Positions 15,950-25,734 of a stretch of 64,000 nt of DNA are shown here, piece after piece. Below the pieces are notes generated by a model, which saw nothing but the letters and a program-made list of their open reading frames with translations, ran no database searches and had not been told where the DNA came from. The stretch is from CBDCAS01 sp965214015 (GTDB taxonomy: Bacteria > Pseudomonadota > Gammaproteobacteria > Coxiellales > Coxiellaceae), in NCBI GenBank assembly GCA_965214015.1, contig CBDCAS010000021.1, positions 186,001-250,000 on the forward strand, given 5' to 3'. The translations under genes were made by a program, and so were the position numbers. Positions within the stretch are counted from its first letter, which is position 1, and every line of letters begins with the position of its first letter.

Positions 15950-16516
15950 TTATTCCGTTTCTTTAGATAAAGTCAAGTTAGGCCATGCAAGCTTAACATA
16001 AACTATCATAGACCAAATAGTCAAAACAGCAGCTGCCCACAATAAAATAGGTCCTAGCCATTTCAATAGGGCTGATGAAGTACTGGGTGTATACCAAAGT
16101 AAGGTGAAAATTGCTGACATTTGTAGAACTGTTTTAATTTTTCCAAGATAGGTCACTTGCACACCGGCACGTTTACCAAGTTCAGCCATCCACTCTCTTA
16201 GTGCAGATATGATGATTTCACGACCAATGATAATCGCAATAGGTATTGCAAACCCCATTATTGGATATTTTCCCAGTATAAAAACCAGCGAAATGCTAAT
16301 GAGCAATTTATCAGCAACTGGATCTAAAAATGCACCAAATTGAGTCGTTTGCTTTAAGCTACGCGCTAAAAAACCATCTAACCAATCGCTTAGTGCAGCA
16401 ATTAGAAAGAGAATAGCGGCTGCTACATGTGCCCAATGAAAAGGCATTAAATAGAAAACAATAACAAGAGGTACCGCTGCAATACGTAAGAGTGTGACAC
16501 TAATTGGAATGTTCAT
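15950..16516 (-). CDS. pgsA: CDP-diacylglycerol-glycerol-3-phosphate 3-phosphatidyltransferase PgsA
   Basis: PgsA joins CDP-diacylglycerol and glycerol-3-phosphate to make phosphatidylglycerophosphate, the first committed step to phosphatidylglycerol and cardiolipin. This 188-residue inner-membrane protein has the CDP-alcohol phosphotransferase motif, read as DWLDGFLARSLKQTTQFGAFLDPVADK in two pieces, with its conserved Asp residues (D-x2-D-G.. and G-x3-D-x3-D). Several transmembrane helices surround it. It follows uvrC by 27 bases in the conserved uvrY-uvrC-pgsA unit. Confidence 0.95.
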   Translation of the reverse strand: MNIPISVTLLRIAAVPLVIVFYLMPFHWAHVAAAILFLIAALSDWLDGFLARSLKQTTQFGAFLDPVADKLLISISLVFILGKYPIMGFAIPIAIIIGREIIISALREWMAELGKRAGVQVTYLGKIKTVLQMSAIFTLLWYTPSTSSALLKWLGPILLWAAAVLTIWSMIVYVKLAWPNLTLSKETE

Positions 16517-16543
16517 GCTATGAATTCTACGACAAGGAAAGCA

Positions 16544-18349
16544 TTAGCGCAAAGCATCATAGACTCTTTCTGCCAGTTGAAAGCTAATGCCTGGAATCTG
16601 TGCAATCTCTTCAATGCTTGCCTTACGCAAAGCTTGGAGCCCTCCAAAATGGCGTAATAAATGACGACGACGTGTAGCCCCAATTCCTTCAATAAACTCT
16701 AAGGGAGATTGTATACTCATTTTTTTTTGCCAAGCCCTGTGAGCATTAATTGCAAATCGATGTGACTCATCACGAATAAATTGTATCAAATGGAATGCTA
16801 AATCCTCTTTTTTTAAGCAAATAGGCAGATGAGATCCTAAGATATAGATTTTCTCCAATCCCACTTTTCTAGACCGACCTTTTGCCACAGCAATCAAGTC
16901 AACGCCAGTAATTTGTAACTCTTCAAAAACAGAAGCAGCCTCTTTTAATTGCCCCAACCCCCCATCAATGATTACTAAATCAGGCAACAAAGCCTCATTC
17001 TTTTTTAAACTGGTATAATGTCGTTTTAAAGCCTGGTGCATAGCGGCATAGTCATCCCCTTTTTTTATGTTTTTGATATTGAAACGCCGATATTCTTTAT
17101 TAGCGGCACCTTCAGGTCCATATACAACACAAGAGGCCACTGTTGCCTCACCCTGGGTATGACTCACATCAAAACATTCAACTCTTTGAATCGGATCAGG
17201 TAGCTTTAATGCCCTCTGCAATGCCTTCAATTGAGCAGGAGGGTTATTTTTTTCAACTAAATGCTGTGCAAGACTATACTGTGCATTGGTTTTTGCCATC
17301 AATAACCATTGTCGATAAGCTTTTTTTTGAATATCTGTAATCTTGCTCAGTTTTTCTTGAAGCGCATTTTGTAACCAGTATTTGTCTGCTAATTTTATAT
17401 TAACAACGACTTCATCAATTTTTTCCTGACCTCGCAATGGACTTAAATAATACTGCGGCAAAAATTCCATAAGAATCGTATCATCGGAAGTATTTTTAGG
17501 CACTTTAGGAAAAAAAAGCTTATGCCCAATAGCGCGACCACTTCGAATAAAAACCATCGCAATCACTGTTTGCTGCTGTTGCTGCAAAATGGCAATAATA
17601 TCTATGTTATTCTGATCTCCTGCAAGCGACTGTTGAGACTGTAAGTGTCTTAACTGACGAATTTGATCACGATATCGAGCAGCAAGCTCGTAGTCTTTAA
17701 TATAAGAAGCCTGGTCCATTTTTTTTGCCAGCTGCTCTATAACAACAGAATTTTTACCTTCAAGAAATAAAAGTGTATGATCTACTTGTTCATGATATTT
17801 TGTTTGATCTACAAGACCTACACAAGGTGCAGTACAACGTTTAATTTGATACTGTAGACAAGGACGACTACGATTACGGAAAAAAGGCTCTTTGCATTGT
17901 CGTAATTGAAACAGCTTTTGAATTAATGCGAGATTATCACGAACTGAACCTGCATTGGGGTAAGGGCCAAAATAACGCCCTAGCTTGCGTTTTATCCCCC
18001 TATGATAGTCAAGACGCGGAAATTTATCTTTAGTCGATAAAAACAAATAGGGATATGATTTATCATCACGCATAAGAACGTTATAACGTGGATGGTGTTC
18101 TTTAATAATACAAGATTCAAGTAATAAAGCCTCATTTTCACTGACTGTGATCGTAATCTCAATATCTTGAACTTGAGACATTAAAGCAGTTGTTTTAGGA
18201 CTATTAATTTGTTTATGAAAATAACTTTTTAATCGATGTTGTAAATTTCGTGCTTTGCCAACATAAAGAATCTGGCCTTTTGCATTAAGCATGCGGTAGA
18301 CTCCTGGTTTTGTTGAAACACTAGCGAGAAACGTTTTAGCATCAATCAT
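16544..18349 (-). CDS. uvrC: Excinuclease ABC subunit C (UvrC)
   Basis: UvrC makes both incisions around a DNA lesion in nucleotide-excision repair with UvrA and UvrB. The 601-residue protein shows an N-terminal GIY-YIG nuclease (GVYRMLNAKGQILYVGKARN), a Cys cluster region, a UVR helical domain near residues 200-235, the RNase H-like nuclease starting at ECFDVSHTQGE with Asp in IDGGLGQL, and C-terminal helix-hairpin-helix motifs (IEGIGATRRRHLL, IPGISFQLAE). It overlaps the uvrY stop by 4 bases. Confidence 0.97.
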   Translation of the reverse strand: MIDAKTFLASVSTKPGVYRMLNAKGQILYVGKARNLQHRLKSYFHKQINSPKTTALMSQVQDIEITITVSENEALLLESCIIKEHHPRYNVLMRDDKSYPYLFLSTKDKFPRLDYHRGIKRKLGRYFGPYPNAGSVRDNLALIQKLFQLRQCKEPFFRNRSRPCLQYQIKRCTAPCVGLVDQTKYHEQVDHTLLFLEGKNSVVIEQLAKKMDQASYIKDYELAARYRDQIRQLRHLQSQQSLAGDQNNIDIIAILQQQQQTVIAMVFIRSGRAIGHKLFFPKVPKNTSDDTILMEFLPQYYLSPLRGQEKIDEVVVNIKLADKYWLQNALQEKLSKITDIQKKAYRQWLLMAKTNAQYSLAQHLVEKNNPPAQLKALQRALKLPDPIQRVECFDVSHTQGEATVASCVVYGPEGAANKEYRRFNIKNIKKGDDYAAMHQALKRHYTSLKKNEALLPDLVIIDGGLGQLKEAASVFEELQITGVDLIAVAKGRSRKVGLEKIYILGSHLPICLKKEDLAFHLIQFIRDESHRFAINAHRAWQKKMSIQSPLEFIEGIGATRRRHLLRHFGGLQALRKASIEEIAQIPGISFQLAERVYDALR

Positions 18350-19017
18350 CCTTTCCCAATTTTAATATCTTCTGATTCTACTAAATTATGACGAATAGCT
18401 AGCAAAGTTAGCCCAACATCATTTTTAATTTTTAGCTTTTCAAAAATGCGGTAACGATAGCTATTGACTGTCTTTGAGCTAAGGCATAATTTATCAGCGA
18501 TTTCTTGCACTTTCATACCCATAGTGATCATGAGCATAACTTGCAACTCTCTTTCTGATAAAGCTTCAAATGGAGATTCTTCTGTATCACTCACATGTTT
18601 AAATGCCAGACGGCTTGCAATTTCAGGGCTGATATAACGTTGCCCAGAATAAACAGCTCGAATAGCTTGCACCATTTCTTCTATTGTCGCTCCCTTAGTC
18701 AAATAACCTGAAGCACCTACTTGTAGTAATCGTGCTGGATACAAATCATTATTACAAATAGTAACGATTAATACTTTAATGTCAGGATCCATTCTAATCA
18801 ACTTTCGTGTTGCTTCAAAACCACCAATACCAGGCATCTTGATATCCATTAAAACTACCTGAGGTTTTAATTTACGACCTAATTTAACTGCCTCTTCACC
18901 TGAATTAGCCTCAGCAACTACTTTGATTCCAGAAACATCGCTTAGTATTCGTCTGATTCCTGTACGAACCAAATCATGGTCATCAACTAACATCACATTT
19001 ATTGTATTTTGACTCAA
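18346..19017 (-). CDS. uvrY: Response regulator UvrY/GacA/LetA
   Basis: A 223-residue NarL-type regulator with a receiver domain (acidic pocket VDDHD, phospho-acceptor D58 in VVLMDIKMPG, Lys in YLTKGA) and a C-terminal LuxR helix-turn-helix (LSERELQVMLMI.., LSSKTVNSYRYRIFEKL). With uvrC and pgsA downstream this is the UvrY/GacA/LetA gene, whose partner kinase is BarA/LetS. In Legionella LetA controls the switch to the transmissive phase through small RNAs. A BarA-like tripartite kinase remnant lies 5 kb away, but whether it was the partner is unknown. Confidence 0.93.
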   Translation of the reverse strand: MSQNTINVMLVDDHDLVRTGIRRILSDVSGIKVVAEANSGEEAVKLGRKLKPQVVLMDIKMPGIGGFEATRKLIRMDPDIKVLIVTICNNDLYPARLLQVGASGYLTKGATIEEMVQAIRAVYSGQRYISPEIASRLAFKHVSDTEESPFEALSERELQVMLMITMGMKVQEIADKLCLSSKTVNSYRYRIFEKLKIKNDVGLTLLAIRHNLVESEDIKIGKG

Positions 19018-19039
19018 AATTGATACTCACTTATTCATT

Positions 19040-19128
19040 TGGCGGAGAGACAGGGATTCGAACCCTGGGAGGGAGTTACCCTCAACGGTTTTCAAGACCG
19101 CCGCATTCGACCGCTCTGCCATCTCTCC
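19040..19128 (-). tRNA. tRNA-Ser (UGA)
   Basis: A complete 89-base tRNA with acceptor GGAGAGA/TCTCTCC, anticodon loop CTTGAAA (anticodon TGA), a long serine-type variable arm, T-arm GGTTCGAATCC, discriminator G and encoded CCA. It lies just upstream of uvrY. Confidence 0.95.
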
Positions 19129-19298
19129 TAAAAACTGACATAAACATAACATGTTAGCGGCAATAGTAGTAGCCTTATTTAACTTCACCATTCCTTGCTT
19201 GTAGTATATCTTTGAAAATATAAAATAGAAACAGCTTGTACTTTTTTGATATAATTTGAGCTTATAAAAGTTAAAAATTACTTGAAGGAGCACTGTAT

Positions 19299-19973
19299 AT
19301 GCAACCCACAATCGTCAGCAGGCCTTATGAAGCCACAATTACAGTCAATCGTGTACTAAAAAAGACTTATTTGTTACTCAGCCTCACTTTGTTATTTAGT
19401 GCCGCTATGGCTTATGTTGCTATTACTACTAATGCTCCTGCTTTTGGAATATTTTCTCTTATTGTAGGTATGTTATCTTTGTACTTTTTGACCATCTCAT
19501 TACGTAAAAGTAGATGGGGAATATTGGCAATTTTTTTATATACAGGCTTTATGGGCTATACCTTGGGGCCAATCATTAACTTTTATTTTCATAGTGTTAC
19601 CAACGGCTCGCAAATTGTTATGACCTCTTTAGGAGCTACTGGAGTCATTTTTTTAATTTTATCAAGCTATGTGCTTTTATCTAAAAAAGATTTCAGTTAC
19701 ATGGGTGGTTTTTTAACAGTAGCTATAGCAGCCGCATTTTTAGCAGGTATTGCAAGTCTTTTATTTAATATCCCTATGTTAAATTTACTTATTTCTGGGG
19801 CTTTTGTACTCATCTCATCGGGCTTTATTCTCTATACAACCAGCCAAATTATTCAAGGCGGTGAGCGTAACTGCATTATGGCCACTATCAGTCTTTACAT
19901 TGCTATATTTAATCTCTTTGTTAGCTTACTTAGAATCCTCAGTTTTTTTACAGGCAATGAGAATAGAGCTTAA
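19299..19973 (+). CDS. Bax inhibitor-1 family membrane protein
   Basis: A 224-residue inner-membrane protein with about seven hydrophobic helices and the family layout of BI-1/YccA/YbhL. The N-terminus before the first helix (NRVLKKTYLLLSLTLL) and the segment GFMGYTLGPIINFY between helices are typical. Bacterial members interact with or are substrates of FtsH and may leak calcium, but this one's role is unknown. ATG 19299 has GAAGGAG at good spacing. It appears to be a single gene. Confidence 0.9.
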   Translation: MQPTIVSRPYEATITVNRVLKKTYLLLSLTLLFSAAMAYVAITTNAPAFGIFSLIVGMLSLYFLTISLRKSRWGILAIFLYTGFMGYTLGPIINFYFHSVTNGSQIVMTSLGATGVIFLILSSYVLLSKKDFSYMGGFLTVAIAAAFLAGIASLLFNIPMLNLLISGAFVLISSGFILYTTSQIIQGGERNCIMATISLYIAIFNLFVSLLRILSFFTGNENRA

Positions 19974-20151
19974 TTAAAATTCAAACACTTACGGTAACTA
20001 ATTGATATTATTTAAAAATTTATATAGTGTACTTAACTTTTTGTTTTAAATGAAAAATAGCTAAAATACTACAGTAATTTAAGCAAATATCTGTACATAC
20101 TTTGATCAATTCGATATAGTAGTAGCAAGTCTAAGGTCACAGAGGTATTTT

Positions 20152-20820
20152 ATGAAGAATTATTTAAAGCAAAAGCAGTTAAAAATCTCCACCCTATTGG
20201 CATCTTTAGCACCTTTAACACTTATAATTTCTGGCAGTTCTTATGCTTTGCATAGCCACAATAACAGCTCTGCACAACAACCTTTGAATCCAAAAGTTTT
20301 AAAGCAATCGCTTAAAGCGTATCAATGGGCACTCTCTACTGGTAAAGTGCATAATAAGAAAGTACTCACTATTGTTGATTTTACATTGCCTTCTAATAAA
20401 AAACGTCTTTGGGTCATTAACCCAAAGACAAAGCAAGTTTTGTTAAATATATATACAGCTCAAGGTAGAAATTCCGGTGTAAAATATGCAACCCATTTCT
20501 CAAATACGCCAGGTTCCAAAGCATCAAGTTTAGGCGTTTATGTCACAGGAAACGTTTATAATGGTACACACGGTCAATCTGAACGTCTTATAGGCTTAGA
20601 AAAAGGCATTAATGATAATGTATTATCCCGGGATATTGTTATTCATCCATCACACTATGTAACTCCGAGTTATATTAAAAAAACAGGGATGGCTGGCCGC
20701 AGTTGGGGATGCTTTGCTGTAAACCCTGAACAATCAGCTCAACTGATCCATTTAACAAAAGGGAGCAGTACCTTATTTGCTTATGCGCCTGCAGAAGATC
20801 ACGATGTTAACATAGTTTAA
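20152..20820 (+). CDS. L,D-transpeptidase catalytic domain protein (YkuD_2-like)
   Basis: A 222-residue exported protein. An N-terminal hydrophobic segment ending near Ser-Tyr-Ala (about residue 32) looks like a signal peptide. The catalytic region contains His165 and His168 in VIHPSHYV and the nucleophile Cys187 in GRSWGCFAVNP, the pattern of murein L,D-transpeptidase-like domains. It may cross-link peptidoglycan or attach proteins to it in the periplasm. The ribosome-binding site is AGAGG before ATG 20152. It stands alone. Confidence 0.85.
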   Translation: MKNYLKQKQLKISTLLASLAPLTLIISGSSYALHSHNNSSAQQPLNPKVLKQSLKAYQWALSTGKVHNKKVLTIVDFTLPSNKKRLWVINPKTKQVLLNIYTAQGRNSGVKYATHFSNTPGSKASSLGVYVTGNVYNGTHGQSERLIGLEKGINDNVLSRDIVIHPSHYVTPSYIKKTGMAGRSWGCFAVNPEQSAQLIHLTKGSSTLFAYAPAEDHDVNIV

Positions 20821-20870
20821 GGGATTAAAACTCGCTTCTATAGGTACAAGCGATATATAATTTAGTAAGA

Positions 20871-20909
20871 AGCTAACGTGAAATATAATGAATATATTTC
20901 ACGTTAGCT
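20871..20909. repeat. Perfect 16-bp inverted repeat (hairpin)
   Basis: AGCTAACGTGAAATAT at 20871-20886 and its exact reverse complement at 20894-20909 enclose 7 bases. No T-tract follows on either strand. It lies 50 bases after the L,D-transpeptidase stop and 43 bases before the next start, so it could end the first transcript, stabilise its 3' end or be a regulator site. Confidence 0.8.
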
Positions 20910-20951
20910 CTATAGCCATTTTAAAATATCAATGTTTAAGGAGATTTCATA

Positions 20952-21194
20952 ATGACAGATTTTAAACAGGCTATGCGTGATCCTAAAAGTTGCTTTGATA
21001 AACCAAATCAAATTTTAGTAGATACTACTTTATCTAAAGAAGAAAAGATTAAAATTCTAAAACAGTGGGAATATAGTACTCGTGAACTTTCTATTGCTGA
21101 AGAAGAAAATATGCTCTCACACGTTGATGCTGAATCGAGTTTATTAAAACAAATTCAAATAGCATTACGCAGTTTGGGTATCGAAGGCAATTAA
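20952..21194 (+). CDS. Conserved small hypothetical protein
   Basis: An 80-residue, acidic, helix-rich soluble protein. It has a mid-protein motif LSKEEKIKILKQWEYSTREL followed by an AEEENM stretch, and resembles a family of small gammaproteobacterial proteins of unknown function. ATG 20952 is preceded by AAGGAG at 20939-20944 (7-base spacing), a strong ribosome-binding site. There is no signal peptide or metal-binding motif. It converges on serS. Confidence 0.8.
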   Translation: MTDFKQAMRDPKSCFDKPNQILVDTTLSKEEKIKILKQWEYSTRELSIAEEENMLSHVDAESSLLKQIQIALRSLGIEGN

Positions 21195-21204
21195 AGGCTC
21201 AATA

Positions 21205-22476
21205 TTAAGCAATAATATCCACATTTCCCATATAAGGCTTTAATGCTTTTGGAACGTGAATGCGCCCTAGCGCATCTTGATAATTTTCCATAACAGCAAT
21301 GAGTGCTCGACCTACAGCTAGACCAGATCCATTCAGAGTATATAATAGCTCTGGCTTACCACAAGCAGAACGATAACGAGCCTTTATTCTACGTGCTTGG
21401 AATGCTTCACAACAACTAACAGAAGAAATCTCACGATAGAGATTTTGTCCTGGTAACCATACTTCTAAATCATAGGTCTTAGCAGCAGAAAAACCAGTAT
21501 CACCAGAGCATAATAGAACGACTCGATAAGGCAACTCCAATAATTGAAGCACTTTTTCTGCATGACTCAACATTTCCTCATGTACCCTATAGGCTGTCTT
21601 AGGTTCTACTAATTGAACTATTTCTACCTTTTGAAACTGATGCTGACGAATCATTCCTCGCACATCTTTCCCATAAGAGCCTGCCTCACTACGAAAACAA
21701 GGCGTCTGTGTCACGTACTTTAACGGTAAGGCATCAGCTTCAATAATAGAATCTCGCACTAAATTAACTAAAGAAACTTCAGCCGTTGGAATTAAGTGAA
21801 GATCCCATTCTCCAGCTATTTGAAACTGTTCTTCTCTAAATTTTGGTAATTGACCAGTACCATATAAAGCTTTTGAATGTACTAAAAAGGGAACAGAGAC
21901 TTCTTGATAACCATGCTCGGTTACGTGCAAGTCCAACATAAACTGAGCAAGAGCACGTTCTAATCTTGCTAAATTATGATGTAAAACAACAAAACGTGAT
22001 CCTGACATTTTAGCTGCTGCTTCAAAATCAAGCTGACCTAAGGTCTGACCTAATTCAATATGATCTTTAACATTAAAGTCAAAGGGTTGTGACTGCCCCC
22101 ACTTTTTTATTTCTTGGTTATCTTGCTCACTTTGACCATTAGGAACTGTGCTGTTAAGTAAGTTTGGAATAGCTAATTGAAAATCTAACAAAGAAGCACT
22201 TAGCTCATTAAGTAATGATTGATTTTTTTTCAGCACTTCATTAATTTTATTAACTTGCAGTACCAACTTACTAGTATCTTTTTGGCTTGCTTTAGCTTGC
22301 CCAATTGCTTTTGACAATTGATTGCGCTGAGTTTGCAATGCTTGCGTTTGGTTCTGTAGAGCACGATGCTGAGAATCTAAGGCAGCAAGCGTATCCAGAT
22401 CTAAATCAAAACCACGCCTTTTTAGCTGTTTAGCAACGGTTATTGGATTACTACGTAATAATTTAGAGTCTAACAT
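21205..22476 (-). CDS. serS: Seryl-tRNA synthetase
   Basis: SerRS charges tRNA-Ser in the cytoplasm. The 423-residue protein has the N-terminal coiled-coil arm that grips the long tRNA-Ser variable arm (about residues 30-105). The class II catalytic motifs follow: TAEVSLVN, motif 2 in the PCFRSEAGSYGKD region, and motif 3 GSGLAVGRALIAVMEN. serS-lolA-ftsK order matches other gammaproteobacteria, although rarA, usually between lolA and serS in E. coli, is missing. Confidence 0.97.
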   Translation of the reverse strand: MLDSKLLRSNPITVAKQLKRRGFDLDLDTLAALDSQHRALQNQTQALQTQRNQLSKAIGQAKASQKDTSKLVLQVNKINEVLKKNQSLLNELSASLLDFQLAIPNLLNSTVPNGQSEQDNQEIKKWGQSQPFDFNVKDHIELGQTLGQLDFEAAAKMSGSRFVVLHHNLARLERALAQFMLDLHVTEHGYQEVSVPFLVHSKALYGTGQLPKFREEQFQIAGEWDLHLIPTAEVSLVNLVRDSIIEADALPLKYVTQTPCFRSEAGSYGKDVRGMIRQHQFQKVEIVQLVEPKTAYRVHEEMLSHAEKVLQLLELPYRVVLLCSGDTGFSAAKTYDLEVWLPGQNLYREISSVSCCEAFQARRIKARYRSACGKPELLYTLNGSGLAVGRALIAVMENYQDALGRIHVPKALKPYMGNVDIIA

Positions 22477-22572
22477 ATTTAACTATTTTAAAGAGAAATA
22501 AATGCTTATACTACCATAAAAAAGATAGAAAGCTTTCATTTTTGGCTTTTTCTACTGAGTTTACAACCACTG

Positions 22573-23190
22573 TCACTGCAAAATATCAACATCTTTAGGT
22601 GGTTTAAAATTAAAAAGGGATGCATTCAATGGTTGATTTAACTGTATATTTGAAAATTGAAAGCTACTTTTTTGCCCTAGACTATTTTCTACCCATACAG
22701 CCACTAAATAATTTTTTGAAAATCGCATACAAATTAAAATAAAGCTAGCTTGAGAAGAACGTGGCTTTAATTGATACCAGATGTTTTTATGGTAGTTAAT
22801 TTTTGTAATATCATAATGCTTAATTAATGAGTTTAGATGGCCACTGAATAAAACAGCTATATTATTTGAGTGTTGATTCACTTTCTCTTTGGTCACCTGC
22901 TTTAGATCCATATCATAGATCCACAAAAAAGATTGATTTGCAATAATAACCTGTCTTGAAGGTCTGCTGATTTCCCAGCGAAATTTTCCCGGACGTTGTA
23001 TATATAAGAATCCAGACTGAACTTGTATAGGTTGATGATTATTCCAATAAGTTTTTTGAATAAATTGTGCTTTATAAGTTTTATACTGACTTAATAGAGA
23101 CAGTAAATCTTTTTCTGCATGAACTGAATGTGCCCAAGCTACTTTTGAGAACAAAAAAAGGAACATAAAATATTGCAAAAATCGTGTCAC
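22573..23190 (-). CDS. lolA: Outer-membrane lipoprotein carrier LolA
   Basis: LolA is the periplasmic chaperone that takes lipoproteins from LolCDE to LolB. The 205-residue precursor has a signal peptide ending at VAWA (about residue 20). The mature part shows the family pattern of a Phe-rich half-barrel: AQFIQK, RPGKFRWEI, LWIYDMDLKQVT and the C-terminal NASLFNFKPPKDVDIL. It is 11 bases downstream of ftsK and probably co-transcribed. Confidence 0.93.
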   Translation of the reverse strand: MTRFLQYFMFLFLFSKVAWAHSVHAEKDLLSLLSQYKTYKAQFIQKTYWNNHQPIQVQSGFLYIQRPGKFRWEISRPSRQVIIANQSFLWIYDMDLKQVTKEKVNQHSNNIAVLFSGHLNSLIKHYDITKINYHKNIWYQLKPRSSQASFILICMRFSKNYLVAVWVENSLGQKSSFQFSNIQLNQPLNASLFNFKPPKDVDILQ

Positions 23191-23201
23191 TACTGTGCTC
23201 C

Positions 23202-25553
23202 CTATTCTCGAGGTGCTGGTACAAGCACTTCACGCTGACCATTACTTTCCATAGGGCTAACCACACCCGCTGCTTCCATAGCATCAACAATGCGTGCAGC
23301 TCGGTTATAACCAATTTTGAACTGACGCTGAATGCTTGAAACAGAAACACGATGTGCTTTAATTACAAAGTCAACAGCCTCATCATACAGTGAATCTTGT
23401 TCACTATCTTCTACTACTCCCATCGTCGCCTGTACATAGCCACTCGGATCAGCCACAGCAGAATCACCACTTAATATTTCCTCTAAATAGTCTGGCTGCC
23501 CTTTCTCTTTTAAGTATTTGACGACACGATGGACCTCATCATCATCAACAAATGCACCATGAACTCGAACAGGAACGCCTGACCCTGGAGGTAAATATAA
23601 CATATCACCATGACCTAATAGTTGTTCTGCACCTTGTTGATCTAATATAGTACGAGAGTCTACTTTTGAAGATACTTGAAATGCAATACGTGTTGGAATA
23701 TTAGCTTTAATCAAACCAGTAATTACATCAACAGAGGGGCGTTGTGTGGCAAAAATTAAATGCACGCCAGCAGCGCGCGCTTTTTGAGCAAGCCGTGCAA
23801 TCAAGGTTTCTACCTTTTTACCAACAACGACCATCATATCAGCAAACTCATCAGCTAAGACCACAATGTTAGGTAAAGTCTGTAATTCTTGCTGAGTGTC
23901 ATTCTCTGACATTAAGGGATCCAGAAGAGGCCTACCTTTTTCTTTCGCTATACGTACTTTTTCATTATAGCCTGTAATATTGCGTACCCCCAGTGATGCC
24001 ATTAATCGATACCGTCGCTCCATTTCAACAACACACCAGCGTAGAGCAGTAGCAGCATCTTTCATATCTGTCACAACAGGTGTTAATAGATGGGCAATAC
24101 CATCATAGACGGCCAATTCCAACATTTTAGGATCAATCAAAATAAGCCTGAGTTGTTTTGGCGTTGATTTGTAAAGTAAACTCATCAACATTGCATTCAA
24201 ACACACTGATTTGCCTGAACCTGTTGTACCTGCTACTAACAAATGAGGCATTTTGGCAAGATCCACTACTACAGGATGCCCTGCAATGTCTTTACCTAAT
24301 GCTAAGGTAAGTGGTGATCTTGCATTTTGATATTGTGTTGTCGATAGCACCTCTTGTAAGCTCACCACTGCTCGATTTTCATTAGGTAATTCAATCCCTA
24401 TCACTGATTTACCTGGAATCACTTCAACAACTCGCACACTAATTACTGATAACGAACGAGCCAGATCTTTTGCAAGTGTTGTAATTTTACTCACTTTTGT
24501 CCCTGCTGCTAGTTGTAGTTCAAAGCGTGTTACTACAGGCCCTGGATGTACAGCAACCACTTGAGTTTGAACACCAAAATCTGCAAGCCGTGCTTCCACT
24601 TCAGTAGATCGAGCTTCTAACTCTCTTGTACTTAAACCAAGAACCTCATCACGCGATGGAGCATCTAATAGCTCTAATTTTGGCATCAACATTGATTTTG
24701 AATAACGAGGTGTTGTTGTTTTTACAGACTTATTAACATGCTCTTCAATAATTTTATTAGAAGAGGTTATTTTTGGTTTTGCTAACTGAATAAATTTTGA
24801 AATAATTGGAGTTGATTTTTTTTTCACAATAACAGGGGGTGGTGCTTTAGAGGTTTTTTTTGGAATGGTTGAGTGAAATTTTTCTAAAGAATACTTCCAG
24901 TTATGTGCTTTAAACCACCGGTGTAAGCACTGTGATAGTAGAATAAAAGTAGCTCCGATCTTTTCTACTATTCGAAACCAAGAAATACCAAAAAACAAAG
25001 TTAAGCCTATTAGCAATACTGCAGCCAAGATCAAATCAGCTCCTAATGGATTAAAAGCAGATAACATTGCCGTACTTACCATACGACCTAGAATACCACC
25101 TGAATCAAATGGCAATCTGCTTTGATCCACTTGTATATGTAAATTTAAAAAACCGCTGCCAGAGAACAAAACTAAAATAAAACCTATAACTCTCACCATT
25201 AAAAGTGGGGCAGTGAGTGCTGAATCATGATCTTCTCGATGGTAATTATGATAAAAAAGCCATGCCGCATAAGAAAGAGTTATAGGAAATAAATAAGATA
25301 AATAGCCCAATAGATAAAGCGAAAAATCAGAAATCCATGCCCCTACTCGACCAGCTCCATTAGCTATTCTATGGGTAGCCACAAGGTGAGACCAGCCTGG
25401 ATCTGATCGATGGTAGGTTAATAAGGCTAGCAATAAAAAGAAAGATAGCGTCATAGTAAGCAATAATAAAACTTCTCGTATTCGACAATAAGGAGGTAGA
25501 ACAATTGAGGATGCTTCTTTTTTTTCGATTCTAATTTTTTTGCTATTGGCCAC
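23202..25553 (-). CDS. ftsK: DNA translocase FtsK
   Basis: FtsK anchors at the division septum and pumps chromosomal DNA to complete segregation. The 783-residue protein has four N-terminal transmembrane helices, a short linker rich in Lys, Ser and Pro (about residues 230-290), and the motor with Walker A AGTTGSGKSV and Walker B IVVLADEFADMM. The C-terminal gamma winged helix reads SSIQRQFKIGYNRAARI and binds polar KOPS sites. It is shorter than E. coli FtsK (1329 residues) because the linker is small, as in many bacteria. Confidence 0.96.
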   Translation of the reverse strand: MANSKKIRIEKKEASSIVLPPYCRIREVLLLLTMTLSFFLLLALLTYHRSDPGWSHLVATHRIANGAGRVGAWISDFSLYLLGYLSYLFPITLSYAAWLFYHNYHREDHDSALTAPLLMVRVIGFILVLFSGSGFLNLHIQVDQSRLPFDSGGILGRMVSTAMLSAFNPLGADLILAAVLLIGLTLFFGISWFRIVEKIGATFILLSQCLHRWFKAHNWKYSLEKFHSTIPKKTSKAPPPVIVKKKSTPIISKFIQLAKPKITSSNKIIEEHVNKSVKTTTPRYSKSMLMPKLELLDAPSRDEVLGLSTRELEARSTEVEARLADFGVQTQVVAVHPGPVVTRFELQLAAGTKVSKITTLAKDLARSLSVISVRVVEVIPGKSVIGIELPNENRAVVSLQEVLSTTQYQNARSPLTLALGKDIAGHPVVVDLAKMPHLLVAGTTGSGKSVCLNAMLMSLLYKSTPKQLRLILIDPKMLELAVYDGIAHLLTPVVTDMKDAATALRWCVVEMERRYRLMASLGVRNITGYNEKVRIAKEKGRPLLDPLMSENDTQQELQTLPNIVVLADEFADMMVVVGKKVETLIARLAQKARAAGVHLIFATQRPSVDVITGLIKANIPTRIAFQVSSKVDSRTILDQQGAEQLLGHGDMLYLPPGSGVPVRVHGAFVDDDEVHRVVKYLKEKGQPDYLEEILSGDSAVADPSGYVQATMGVVEDSEQDSLYDEAVDFVIKAHRVSVSSIQRQFKIGYNRAARIVDAMEAAGVVSPMESNGQREVLVPAPRE

Positions 25554-25734
25554 AAATGTTGCCTTTAAATCAATAGGTAAACCTACTTTTATTATAGTCT
25601 GGATCGGTATAAAAAGCGATATAAAGGAGGCTGGACATTGCGCTTAGTTTGCAATTTAAAAAATAGGACTTTTATTAAGCTAAAAGCTATTATATAGTAC
25701 TTTTCCAATTGCTAAAATTTTTGGTATTGTGAGT

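Noticed and set aside
19027..19311. 94-residue minus-strand frame
   Set aside because: It runs through tRNA-Ser and ends inside the start of the Bax-inhibitor family gene.
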